In this document: piece by piece, positions 39,100 through 50,959 of the stretch | How the letters are laid out: the number at the start of each line of letters is the position of its first letter | How positions within the stretch are numbered: position 1 is the stretch's first letter | Source: Tomocerus qinae | Taxonomy: Eukaryota > Arthropoda > Collembola > Entomobryomorpha > Tomoceridae | DNA: 64,000 bases | NCBI GenBank assembly: GCA_020055645.1 | Contig: CM034546.1 | Location: forward strand, 10,044,001-10,108,000 | Direction of reading: 5' to 3' | Notes under the pieces: model-generated | Databases searched by the model: none | Told to the model about the DNA's origin: nothing | What the model saw: only the letters and a program-made list of their open reading frames with translations | Position numbers and translations under genes: made by a program

Positions 39100-39510
39100 T
39101 GGAGAATTATGCAATTATTGTAATCATTATGAATAATACAGCATGCTATAATTCCGTGCAGTGGTGATGTAATTCTTATTATAAATAGGTGAAACATGTT
39201 ATGCTTAGATAAGCATGTTACTATAATCAGGGAATTAGGTAAAGTCCTTTCAATGAACTATTATTGCACAATAGAAATTGTAAGATTACGTAATAATAAA
39301 AGTAAAATGTATGTACCTTAAATCATGTAATATAGGTTAATTTTACTTTGTTCTAATAATTATTGGGGTTATGGGATTATATAAATATATGTGCCTTTAA
39401 GCAAATAAAGCCAGTTGTAATCTGGAATTCTACCTTGTGTCATTATTTCATTTTGCGCTCATATAACAAGACGTAATAATAGTTAGTCGACGAACTGTTA
39501 TAGGCGTTCA
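39100..39510 (+). repeat. 3' LTR of the BEL/Pao element
   Basis: 411 bp, reads identical to the 5' LTR. TATATAA at 39378-39384, AATAAA at 39404-39409. It is followed by the second target duplication copy, AGTAG (39511-39515). Confidence 0.95.
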
Positions 39511-39850
39511 AGTAGTATGTAGTGGAAAAATCAATAATAAAGAAGTAAAAATTTTAGTGGACACTGGCTGTGCCGTATCGATGATCAAAGAAAAAATTGT
39601 CATAGATGATGACAAGGTGGAACCCGCAGGAGCCTTGAAGGTTATTGCTGCCAATGGCCAAATTATGTACCCCCAAGGTACATTAATTCAACGACTTTGC
39701 CAAACATCCTTTTTACAACGTATTTTAATTATGGATGGATAATAATTTACTCTATGACGTCATTCTAGGAAATGATTTTCTTAGTGGTAATGAAATCGAT
39801 ATCTCATTTAAACGTAAAATTGTGATGGATGAATTTTCCCAGACAGTAAA
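39511..39850 (+). pseudogene. Gypsy-type protease, downstream part
   Basis: In phase with 26309-26405 across the insertion, this frame reads KILVDTGCAVS, the aspartic protease active-site loop. After a frame change near 39738 it continues with LYDVILGNDFLSGNEID, the second conserved protease block (ILG.DFL). Both blocks are typical of Ty3/Gypsy proteases and unlike the DSG protease of the BEL element. It is probably the same older element as the Gag remnant at 24.0-25.0 kb. Confidence 0.75.
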
Positions 39851-40271
39851 AACTTCGGTATGAGTTGGAATCCAGTCACGGATACCTTACCGCGACATTG
39901 GGATACTTAGCTCCAGTTATCGTTATGGTCAGTCACCATCCAAGAAATCAAGTGGTTCCGTTAACCTTCGAGATCCTAATCAACTTTGCGATGTTTTTCT
40001 AGATAATGATGACATCATTAGGGTGGGAGGACGCTATCCAGACACTCTTTATAGTAATGCACCTGAAGATACCAGGCATACGATTCTTCTACCAGGCAAT
40101 CATCCTTTGATTCTACAATTGATGTTGCAAACCCATAAATCTATGGGTCATGCTGGCATCAAGAGTACACACAATCAATTGCTCCAACGCTTCTGGATTC
40201 CAAGTTTTTAAAAACCATTATCGATCGCTGCTTAATTTGTTATTATTTTCAGGCGGTTCCGAAACTTCAGA
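39851..40271 (+). pseudogene. Heavily deleted second BEL/Pao pol copy
   Basis: Fragments match the intact BEL pol in order: FGMSWNPVTDT (RT end), then, after loss of about 25 codons, GYLAPVIV. After loss of several hundred codons the reading becomes DDIIRVGGRYPDT through HKSMGHAGIKSTHNQLLQRFWIP, the integrase zinc-finger region. It is diverged from the intact element, so it is a separate older copy. It also shows the linker before integrase in a single frame, unlike the intact copy. Confidence 0.8.
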
Positions 40272-43200
40272 AGATGGGATAACTTCCTGATAGCAGCTTC
40301 TCCAATTCCAATGTGGGATTTCTACTCCACAGAGAATAGTATGAACTCGACCAATTTATTTCTGCAAGGCATATTCTCGCCGGAAGGACCGCTGCGTCGA
40401 AATCCAGATTTAATGCCTGTATCACACGTGCAGATGAAACTTGATAGTTACGTAACAACTATCAGACGACTAGTGGAAAACAAGGCTATCGATTTCAAGT
40501 GCTCGGAAATTGAAAGTTTTGCTAAGGCAATCCAAACAGTGAGTAAAAATGAAAAAAGGATTCGTCGCACGGCTGTAAAAGCCCCTCGGACCGTTCAACG
40601 CATTCCAAAAGATTTTGGCAGGGCACTTAATTTTTGATTTCTTTTTGATTTTCTTGGATGGGCTTTGCGACATGAAACGCAATGAATTCTACCGAATCAA
40701 TATCGTAACGTGACTTATGGTAGAACACTTTATCGGTCTTATTTGAAAATTATTTATAATTCTTAATTATTTTAGTTGTAATATTTTGTTCTCGCTATAT
40801 TCTAGATTGCATTTCTTATAAGAGTTGCGCCAGTCTCCTTATTTTATTTAGTATAGCAGCAAAGTACCGTTTTTGCTTCCATTAAGAGCTTCAAATTACC
40901 CACGATGTTTTCTATCCAGCTTTTTACCGAAGGCTTATAGAAAAGTCAAAAAATATTAACGTAATATTTGTGTAAATTGATAATTATGCCCGGCATAGTC
41001 GTCATTTAACAATCCGTGGATAAGAGCGTCGTGAGCCACACATTGCCACTGACAAGCAATGTCATGTGGACTACTCTGGGAACCCACTTTTGGAAGTCCA
41101 CCATCTGGTCACCAGAGGAATATATCCAAATGTTTTATGCAAAATCTCTAGGAAATAGAAGTGCGGTGGAAATAATCAACGAACTATAGGCCATCTCTGG
41201 TCAATTGATTACATTTGGCTATACAACAATTGACACGAAAGCAGTGATCTCTCGGGATACTCATGGGGTCAGGGTCCCAGTTACAATGTATTTTTATCTT
41301 GTTGGGACTGTTACCAAACCGTCTATGAAACCCCAGAGAAGCTTTGGGGAATATGCTTACGACTAGGAGCAAGAAGGATTCCACGCCCTCGGAACTAGCA
41401 TTTTGGCAAATAAGAGATGACAACCCCCTCTTTGCCCGTCAAGGACAACCGACATAAATTGATGTGGAGCCAAAGTCCAACCCTAAGTGGAAGCAGTCTT
41501 ATGGAAGACAACAGAAAAAGTGTAACATGTCAGGCTGTTCCTTTGACTGTGGTAGAGATAGACATCGTAGAGGACAACTGGACCTTAAAACCCTAAACCA
41601 ACGGAAAACGGCCGAAAACCTAATAGTAACCAAAGGGATCATCAGGAGACTTCTTCCTGATCTATTGAAGAACAACACGAGACAAAAGACAACCTAAGGA
41701 TACCAATACGTCTAAAAAGGTTTCAGTAAAAAAAAGGTTTGGAGAACAAGAAAATGAGTGAAAAAAATCTAAATAGACAACGTACCAAGTATAAGGAAGG
41801 TGCTATAATAATATATTGTACTTGTATAGTAGCTTGTATAGTGGCTCAGAATTCGCGAACAAATTTAGTTTTGATTATAAAGATGTGTATAATTATCAGC
41901 TAATGTTTCAAACCCTGAATGCTTATAACAACCTCAAGCAGAGAGAAGCAACAACGTCAGTTACAGCAGCAACAAAAGAGGACCCTGAACTTGAACATGG
42001 AAAATGAAAAATATTATTTTCATGTAATCGTGTGCTTTTTCAGTATCAAAGCAGAATTTTAGCTATATAAACGCAAATTAGAATACAAAACCATACAAAA
42101 GATAGAACTAAAAAAAAAAGATAAAAAACTTCTGATGTGCCATATATACTTAATAATTTTTTCTAAACATTGTATCAATACTTCCTGGCTCCATGGGCAG
42201 GTTGGGCAAAAAGCCCGAGAGGAGGGACACCCACATTAAATAAAAAAAAATAGCAGCTATTTCTATAATATCAATATCGGGTTATTTCTATATCTGTACT
42301 ATTCAAGTATGTGCTGACGGCACATTACAAAAGGGAAATGTTTTATTTAGGTATCTATGTTATTATTACCATATTAATACTTGATCTAGAATTAGTAATA
42401 CCTAAATTGCCTTTAAACTAAATTGTTCAATTTGTTGTTTCACTTTATTAAAAATCTTGACACCTTGATACTTGATTATCAGATTTTGATTGTCACTGTA
42501 GGGGTTATCATTGCTCTCACCCCTCCATCTCTGACTGTCTTTAGTCATTCACTTGCATTGACGACCACACTGACAAAAAAATAAGACGTCCACTGCACTG
42601 AATACTAGTACATTTCACCTATAAAAATTACTCCCTTACCATACACTATTCATGAAGTACTAGCCACCAAAGACACTTCAATGTGAAGAGGTAAAAGGAT
42701 TTTTAATTGGAAATAAATGATTATTATTTAGTTCGAGAGTTCTACTTGGAAAAAATATACAGTGACATTAAAACTATATTTATTGGAAAGATATCAATCT
42801 TATTAGGTCAACCTATTTAGTGAAACTTCTGTGCCTAAATTGATCTAAACTGTAATTAATAGTCTAATACTGAACTCGTAAGTATAATATGTCTTTTAAT
42901 CTTATCATTGTATAACAATTGTAAATTGATGTAAAGGCCGATAGGCCCATCAGGTTATCATAAGAGCATAGATAGGCAACAATGAGTTATGCCTTTTATC
43001 AAAGAAGCCATACCTCAAAGCTTTGGCCCCCAACTGACGCCTTTGATCATTCAAAAACATTCAACATTGCCAACAGTAAGCGACGTCGCAATGGCATTCA
43101 ACACATCAAATCGCCCCAGGTATTCAAAACTAAACATTAATTTTAGTATGTATCATGTTATTAATAATTAAAATAATAAATTAATAATAAACCTTCAATT

Positions 43201-43918
43201 GAATAACAATGACGACTACTCTTTCAACTGGAGAATACAAACGAGATGCTATAACTCGGCAAGTACACAAATTACAAAGCTTATACAACTGCAGTCTGTC
43301 AGTCAGTATCTTGGCGCGATAATTCCAGTAAAGGACAGATATTCACTAATCTTGAATTAGACATTTATGTAGGATCCGTGGCAAATGAATTTGCGTTTTT
43401 CGCAATTCTACTATTCAACCATTAATGCGTTTAGTACTAGGGCGAGAATCTGTAACGTTTTATATATTAACACTTTCGGTTTTAAACGTCAAAATACACT
43501 GGTTTGCACTATTACATGCTTAACCATATTGGTTTTAACAAAAATGGAGACATAAGATAAACACAATTTTTAAAGACGTTCACTTTGAAATGAAAAAACG
43601 GAAAACCTTAATTTCTAAAACATATTCTCTATTCGTCATCATCATTAAAAAAAACTTTTAAGACAGTCTAGGTCTAAGACAGAGACAATATATTTTTGAC
43701 CTTAAGTATGCTAAAGACCTTAATTCTTTTTTCGTTTGGCACAGCAAATAGCAAGGTCGCCGGTCGTACTGAAGGTCTAAGTACTTAACCCCCCTCGAAG
43801 TCCAATAAAAAGAAGTTTTTTTAAAAATAGCAATAAATTACTCTGTGCGCGCGATTATTTACCATTTTTAAACCTTTTGTACGGTTTTGTCAAAAAATGC
43901 CAAAAATTTATACACTAC
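40272..43918. other. No gene recognised; possible retroelement debris
   Basis: The ORF at 40311-40637 (108 residues; a TVQRIPKDFGRALNF end) and the ORF at 41464-41697 (with CNMSGCSFDCGRDRH) directly follow the BEL remnant and may be decayed Gag or Pol fragments, but no domain can be named. From 42000 to 43900 the DNA is AT-rich and non-coding. Confidence 0.45.
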
Positions 43919-44163
43919 GCGCGAACACACAAAACACGCACCGTATAGCCTAATGTATTAAATCTGCCATCTGTCATATCTTGATTTTTATAATGCTTGA
44001 ACGGGTCAATTGCATGTTGAAAATTCTTAGAGGATATTTTCGTCCCACCTAACTTAATATTTTGCACCATGGGATAGGCCCGCGCAAACATTATAAAAAT
44101 CAAAATATGACTGGTGGCAGATTTAATACATTAGGATATACAGTGCGTGTTTTGTGTGAGCGC
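43919..44163. repeat. Imperfect inverted repeat, about 76-bp arms
   Basis: 43919-43995 (GCGCGAACACACAAAACACG onward) is the near-complement of 44089-44163 (ending GTTTTGTGTGAGCGCG), separated by about 93 nt. It is likely a MITE or foldback of unknown family. The small ORFs on both strands here are produced by the symmetry. Confidence 0.75.
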
Positions 44164-45195
44164 GAATATATATCAGTAGAATCTTTATATGAAACAAAAC
44201 TTAGTTCTGTATACATTTTTGGAAATTTTTTCTTAATGCTTTTTTCGTTTAGCACTGCAAATGGCCTTAATCCATATACGACAACAAGTGAAGCTGCTGA
44301 GCTAAACAGAAAATGGATTGAGGCCATCTGCCATGCCAAACGAACAATAGATTGAGGCCATTTGCCATACCAAACGAACAATGGATTGAGGCCATTTGTC
44401 ATGCTAATTGAACAGATTGAGGCCATTTGCCATGCCAAACGAAAAGTGGGTTAAACACTTAAGGGCCGATATATGGCTCAAATTATCACATTCACGTGAA
44501 ATGTTTTTGAATTTTTAACTTATTTTTAAGAAATATCGTCTTGTTCAGATAATTTAGGGGAGACAAGCACCCCTAATACTTATTTTCTAACATCATATTC
44601 AGGCGGTTAGTCCGGAGTTCGTCCCAAATAGTTAATAATAATAACTTTCCTATAGGATTATCCTATTTCATATTGGGATTAGCTGCTACTCGTTTATTTC
44701 GAAAATCGTCAGGCGTCAGTTTAAACTCTTCGTCAAGTATTGATTGGTTGAAGTATGTTTGGCGACTTCATCGGCAGCTTCGGCTGTCAACAAAAAATCA
44801 AAGCAGCATTACACTTGAGTTAGGATTTCGGGAAAACAGCACAAATTAACAACTATCGACTGACAAATCCATTTGCTGACAATTCACTGGGTTTAGTAGA
44901 GAGAATAATGGTATAGTGTAAATAGGGACATGGGTATATTTTTATTTTATGATAGCGTCTGATTGAATTGGTAGGGTAATTTTGAGTTTCAATTATATAA
45001 TAATTTTTAATGAGAAATAATGTAATTTTAGCAGGGAAAAGAGGGGGCGTATTTCTAGAAATCTCTCGGTGCGGACGGCACCGTCGAGATGTCAGTAGGG
45101 ACAGAGTCAAGAAGTAAGTGATCGTGGAAATGGTAAGTTCAGGTAAGTTCATCGTAAGAAATTATACATCAATTGACATAAATAGACATAAAAAA
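44164..45195. other. Non-coding DNA with a short tandem repeat
   Basis: 44316-44449 holds four copies of a 31-34-bp unit starting GATTGAGGCCATTTGCCATG. No gene is seen in the remainder; the minus ORF at 44853-45152 has no recognisable domain. Confidence 0.6.
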
Positions 45196-46770
45196 GGGTA
45201 TGCAATAAGAAACTGGAACAGCCATTTTGTAGCCCTTAAATTTCACCCAGAAAACATGTATATGTTTCTATATACCTAAAATGAGACTTTTGATTTGGTT
45301 TATTTCAGAGAGCGCGATGACCGCGCAATAATAGCGATCTTTACATAAACTTGCTAAAAATCATCCAATTCGGTCAAAATTGATGATTTGTGTCAGCGCG
45401 CGCGGTGGATGCGCGGTAATTATAGCTTTCTCATAACTTTAATTATTGTATTCTTAATCAGCGTCAAATTTTACAGTAAATTGCTGAAAGTTATCTATGC
45501 TGGTATGGAATGACTGCAATTTAATTACCAGAAAATATAAGAGATAGTAATATTTATGTATTAAAAAATGCATTTTCATATCAATTAGAACTACAAAAAA
45601 GTGAATCCGAAAATAATGAATAAGTGATTTCTCATCATTCGAAACAATCAACAAAGTGGCTCCATTACCAAACGAATTGTAACTGAAATGTGAAATAAGT
45701 TATATCTAATAGTGTTAATCAGTAATTAATATGAACCAATATTTGACTTCTTTGTAGCAAGACAATTGCCTTTCGAAAAAGGAATTTGCTATGAATAAAT
45801 TCTATTCTATCTAATTCCGTTAAAATTGATATTTGTGTCAGCGTGAGCGGTAACCGCTCTAATCAGCGTCAATTTTTACATCAAGTTGCCGAAAGTTATC
45901 TAGTTCGAGGATCAGATCTTTGATGATTTGCGTCTAACGTGTTTGCTAACTGACCACATTTTATAATACCCATAACAGGCGTATGGATACCCTGATTATC
46001 TTAAAATACCGTAAGGTAATCTAAGTATGGCACATTTAAAAGTAGCTCAAGAGGTTGGGCTTTTACAATCCAGTATACAAAGTATCTCTTTTCCAAAACC
46101 AAATCTCACCAAAAGTCATGGTTTGATACTAAATGGTCTCATTGGGCCATACTTTGTTAATGTAAATGTAAATGAATACTGAGATGAGCGATTGGCTCTA
46201 AATGTATTACAAATTGCAACTGAATGACAACTTATTGAGCATTTTTGGTTAGCAAAAAGTTTGTAAGTAAAATTTCTCTGTAGTAGTACTATAGCCAAAT
46301 ATTGCTTATATACCAACTCCCATGGGTAGTTTTTAAAATGCCATTGTCCATAATTACATAATATTATATCGAACTGCATTATGATTGTGGGTGAAGAATG
46401 TTGTGGTACTGGGTACATGTCGCAACACGGCCTACGGCTAGGTTATGAGGCAAACATCGTCGATTTTTGATGATTTTATAACCCGATTTAAAAATTTAAA
46501 AAAATAAAACTCGCAATTTTTTCATAAAATCGGTATTTCTCTTTCAGGGAATATGTTTAAAAAAAAGTATCAAAAACCCCGGCCAACCCCTTCAAATCAA
46601 TTTTTCCCTCCTCCGGCTATGGTCATGTATTACACGGCTATGGACATGTATCATGTATTGTCTTTTAAAAATGCTACAACCCAGGGTCTCATTTTATAAT
46701 TCTCATTTTATTTTCTGGGTGAAATTTTAAGGGTTACATGACCTCTACTCCAGTTTCTTATTGTATACCC
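45196..46770. mobile_element. Putative DNA element with about 60-bp inverted ends
   Basis: The left end GGGTATGCAATAAGAAACTG (continuing to TTTCACCCAGAAAA near 45258) is matched in reverse complement by the right end (TTTTCTGGGTGAAATTTT near 46711, to TTCTTATTGTATACCC at 46770). The 1.6-kb interior has internal direct repeats (about 45360-45490 and 45825-45905, with TTTGTGTCAGCG and GAAAGTTATCTA) and no transposase. The right end is duplicated again near 47540. Superfamily not assigned. Confidence 0.5.
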
Positions 46771-48136
46771 TCCTGTGACGATACAAAACCATATTATTTG
46801 TCATGTTCTAATGAATGTAATCATAAGAAAGAAATTAGTCCAAAAATAGAATATGTACCTATTAATTATTGTATTTCTGTACGTAAGCTCCAAAACGAAA
46901 ATAAACCGTGGAACAATGGACTTTTGTCTCCCCTGTTACAGTTCACTTTCTCTCAAAGACATTTAAATTTCCCTGTTTTCAGTTTCAGTCTTCGGTTAAA
47001 TTCGGTCCTCTTCTCTTCAAACCACCAAGAAGCTTAACTCCTGGTAGTCAGTTAGTCAAGACTCGTTCTCCATAATATATATCTGTACCATAAAATAATG
47101 GATTTAATATTTTTCAACCATATATTAATCACCATTTTATTTGATTTATTAGTTATTTAATTTAGAAGGTAGTGAACAAAAACAAATGAGTCATAATCAG
47201 AGATCAGCATCGATCTTACCGGCCCGGCCTTTTGTAGGAATTGTTTTGATAAAATTTTGGCCGGCCAGTTGCTATGTCACAGTTATATCGACCGGCATGT
47301 GGCCGACTAATTGCTACATATGACAGGTATGTCGGCCGTCCTGACAGTTATTCCGGCCGGCCTGCAGCCGGTCAATAACTTCCTGACAGCTACTTCGGCC
47401 GGCCGACAGATTTGACTTGCCAGACTAATCAATACATAAACTTTTTGTAATTTTAACTAGTTTTTATTCGGTAAAAAATAATAACTCAATGGTTTTTTAA
47501 AGGTATACATGATCTCTACTCCAGTTTCTTATTGCATACCCTCCTGTGACGATACAAAACCATATTATTTGTCATATTCTAATGAATGTAATCATAAGAC
47601 ATTGTTTCAAAAATAGAATGTGTACCTATAACTTATTGTATTTCTGTACGTGAGCTCCAAAACGAAAATAAACTGTGGAACAATGGATGTTGTTGTCCCT
47701 CCCTTGGTTTTCTGTTAATGCCATTTAAAAGTATGTTGCCCTGTTTTCAGTTTCGGTCTTCGTCAAGACTCGTTCTCCATAATATACATCTGTTCCATAA
47801 AATATTAGATTTAGTATTTTTATAGATATATAAAACAACAATTTATTTAATTTATTAGTTATTTAATTAGAAGGTAGTGAACAAAAACAAATGAGTCATA
47901 ATCAGAGATCGTCATCGATCTTACCGGCCCGCCCTTTTGCAGGAATTATTTTGATAAAATTTTGGCCGGCCTGTCAGTAAAGTTGTAAAAAAATTGCGGC
48001 CGGCCAGTAACTACTTGACAGCTACTTCGGTCGGCCGACAGATTTGACTTGCCAGACTAATCAATACATTAAGATTTTATCTAGTTATCTAGTAATTTTA
48101 ACTAGTTTTAATTCGGTAAGAAATAATAACTCAATG
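46730..48136. repeat. Tandem duplication rich in GGCCGGCC
   Basis: 46730-47491 and 47501-48136 are two diverged copies. Shared words include CTCTACTCCAGTTTCTTATT, GAGTCATAATCAGAGATC, GACAGATTTGACTTGCCAGA and AATAATAACTCAATG. Each copy contains a cluster of GGCCGGCC/CCGGCC palindromes in otherwise AT-rich DNA. A third GGCCGGCC cluster follows at 48540-48725. The ORF at 46738-47037 is not conserved as a frame in the second copy and is rejected as a gene. Confidence 0.8.
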
Positions 48137-50173
48137 ACAGTCAGTGGTAGTGACCTACGACCTAGTACTTTACCTATAAATCAAAAAAATATAATGTAAT
48201 AACTACAACTTCCACTGCTGCTGAAGTGTAAATTGCTATAATCTACTTATAGAAATTAAATTTTGACTGCAGTTATTTCATCCATAAACAATTCCTGACA
48301 TTGATAATATATATCATGAAATGCAATAGACCGATTAAATTTTATTAAATTGTATATATTGTGCCTCAAATTTAAATTAATTATATTTTACATTTAATTT
48401 CCCCTTTCGAAATATAAAATTGAACCTACTTTAAAAATATCTTTGGTCTTAAAACTGAATTTACCAGTTATTGTAAGTCACTTTTAAACTCAGTGAACAA
48501 TCAAACAGTAACTATATCATAGCTTGCCCATAGGTAAAGACCGGCCGGCCTGCCAGTAAGTACATCATAGCTTTCTCGGCCGGACAGAGGACGCGGCCAG
48601 TAAAGTATATGTGGGTTTTCCGGCCGGCCTTCATTAGAAACCACCGGCCGGTCATCAATAAAAATGCTTAAAATTTTGTAATATGAAAATATACAAATAG
48701 TAGTCTTCGTCGGTCGGCAGGAAGGCCACTAACCAAAACTAACAGTGGCCTAACCTAAATGAAATAAACATAATGACCAACTTTAGGTATGTCATTTTGC
48801 CCCATCCCCGTCGGGTGTGGGTAGGGTGGAAACGCGACCTTCAATTTTCTAAGTTGTTTCCCAATGCAAAAATCAGGCAACAAATTTCTAAGTATTTTCA
48901 AAACTAGTCACTATTTGCTTATTTTTTGACCTAACCTAATAAAATTGAAACAACCAAACATTTATTATATTCATTTTTATTAGGTTAGGTTAGAAGAAAG
49001 GCAAAAATAGTGACGGGTGGCTTAAAAAGTGATTATACACTGAAGACTGAATTCGTCATTCTTACAGTGGGAAAAGAACTTAGAAAAATTTGGGTACCAT
49101 TTTCCATTGGGAAAAAAACTTAGAAAATTTTTGCTTACTGCGTCCCGTTTGCAGCAACCCAACCGGGGGGTTACGTCTAAATATTAAGAGATATAGTGAT
49201 GCTGTGGGACTTAGAAATTTGCGCACCGTTATGTCCAATCCAACCAAGGCCAACCGGTGCCGATCTCCGGTCATAATTGACCGTCACCTGTGAATTGTAT
49301 AATCATAAAATTAATTACAGTAATATATCAAAATCACAAAATGAGTCAAAAAATACCTTTTACTTTCATATCTAAAGTTTTATGATTGATAATTGCTCCT
49401 AATTCCTGGAAAGATGGAAGAGGCAGAATAAGACTTTAATAGTCCATATTACACTACGTTCTATTATAATTATAATCTTTACCTAAAATTATTTTACACT
49501 TCGACTTCAGTCACCAGTTGCCAGTCAATGTCAACCCGTCACCTGCTGGCACAATAAACTGAAAGTTGATACGAATATTTATTGAATTGAAGCCATACCG
49601 CCATACACTTTCTCTTGGCCATTTGTAGTAAGTAGTAGAATATAGTTTGACTTTATGAGACCGCAACCGGAAAAACACAAACGTTACTGCGTCCCACTTT
49701 GCCTCCTGAGTGTGTTGGTTGGATGCAGCCATGCAGGATGGTGATAGAAATTCCTACATGTGTTTTTCTAGGAATGTCGATGTGCCAAAACAAAATATAC
49801 AATATTTTCAAAAAATATGTTTGCAAATTGCAAGCTCAATGTCAATGAATATTTTTATGTAAAGACTGTTTTTCTCAATTACAGTTTCTGATAATGCATA
49901 ATGAGGGTATAAGTATTATTCACTAATTCACTATTCATGGAATCGCTTATCAAATTGTATATTTTCGAATACCTTTAGAATTTATTATAGAAATTTTTCA
50001 TGGATGTCTGTAATTTGTTGGGCTAATAACCAAATGTTTGCACCATGAAAATCAGTTTTGACCTTCGGCTCGCATTTTATAGAGGATATACAGGATTAGT
50101 AATTTATTACAGTATGGGATTTTTACATGTACTGTAATTTGAATTTAACAATTGCTTTGTTGACCCCTACTAC
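48137..50173. other. Non-coding DNA
   Basis: No gene seen. A small foldback lies at about 48905-49015: GTCACTATTTGC and TGACCTAACCTAATAAAA are mirrored by TTTTATTAGGTTAGGTTAGA and AAAATAGTGAC. ORFs around 49080-49290 on both strands show no recognisable domain. Confidence 0.5.
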
Positions 50174-50461
50174 CAGAGTTCCGTTTTAGCCGGCCAAAAC
50201 TACATTTGCCCACCCACCCCGGGCAAAAGGGGGTAAAGTGTGTAGTGGCCATAATTAAAGGGCAAAAGTACCTAAAATTTGAAATTTCAGGTATTTTTTT
50301 TACAATTTTTTAGGTACAATTTTTACATCCTTTAGTGTATCTATTAGCCCCATTTTGACTTTTGCCCCTTTATTGCCCACCAGCCCCCTCTCAATTTACC
50401 CGTCTACTAACCACTTTTGTTCCCTAGCCGCTATATAACCACCGCGGCTAGTTGAACTCTG
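50174..50461. mobile_element. Possible old hAT-like MITE, 288 bp
   Basis: The left end CAGAGTTCCGTTTTAGCCG and right end CGGCTAGTTGAACTCTG are imperfect inverted repeats of hAT style. No clear 8-bp target duplication survives (CCTACTAC against CCTCACTC), so the call is tentative. The interior has the mirrored words TTTGCCC and GGGCAAA. Confidence 0.45.
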
Positions 50462-50959
50462 CCTCACTCAAGTGGAATGGACGGAATGGTGGAACGTTAC
50501 AGAATTACATCGGGGTAATCCTTGCAACCTCAGCGACAATTCTTGCCTTTAGTTCAGCAACGCCTTGAGGTCTGGTTTCATAAATGACTTAAGATGGCCC
50601 CAAATGAAAAATGTCAATTGTCAAAAACTGTCATCTTTTTCCATTCTCAGGCGTGTCTAATGACAGAAGATAGGAGAACTTGATTCCGTGTAAGTGAAAA
50701 ACCAGCTACTGGGGGTGATTCGGAGCAACGAATGCCCATTTTAGCAAAAATTAGTCTACATAAATCGAAACCATACCACGCATTGCAATCAGGGAAAAGC
50801 AGCGAATAAGAAATTTCTGCTACGATTTTAAAGCTTTATTTTTCAAGAGTGAATAGGACATTCTAGTATTGTGTCAATAAATTACGTATCAAGTGAGTTG
50901 GGACGTTGGGAATGGGAGGTACCTATATATCATTTATAGTTATATAGATTGGGATTAGA

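Larger units (their letters stand above)
26406..39510 (+). mobile_element. Complete BEL/Pao element with envelope (endogenous retrovirus), 13.1 kb
   Basis: Two 411-bp LTRs (26406-26816 and 39100-39510), both TG..CA, read as identical over their whole length. They are flanked by the 5-bp duplication AGTAG (26401-26405 and 39511-39515). Order inside: primer site, zinc-ribbon ORF0, Gag-protease-RT-RNase H, integrase-Env, two related accessory ORFs, an antisense secreted-peptide gene, polypurine tract. Identical LTRs imply very recent integration. BEL/Pao elements without env are usually about 5-9 kb, so this copy is unusually long and gene-rich. It sits inside an older Gypsy-type protease sequence. 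Confidence 0.95.

Noticed and set aside
46738..47037. ORF of 99 residues
   Set aside because: The second copy of the duplication has indels that break the frame, so it is not under coding selection.
48960..48996. TTAGG repeats suggesting a telomere
   Set aside because: Only two units inside a small inverted repeat, no longer tract.
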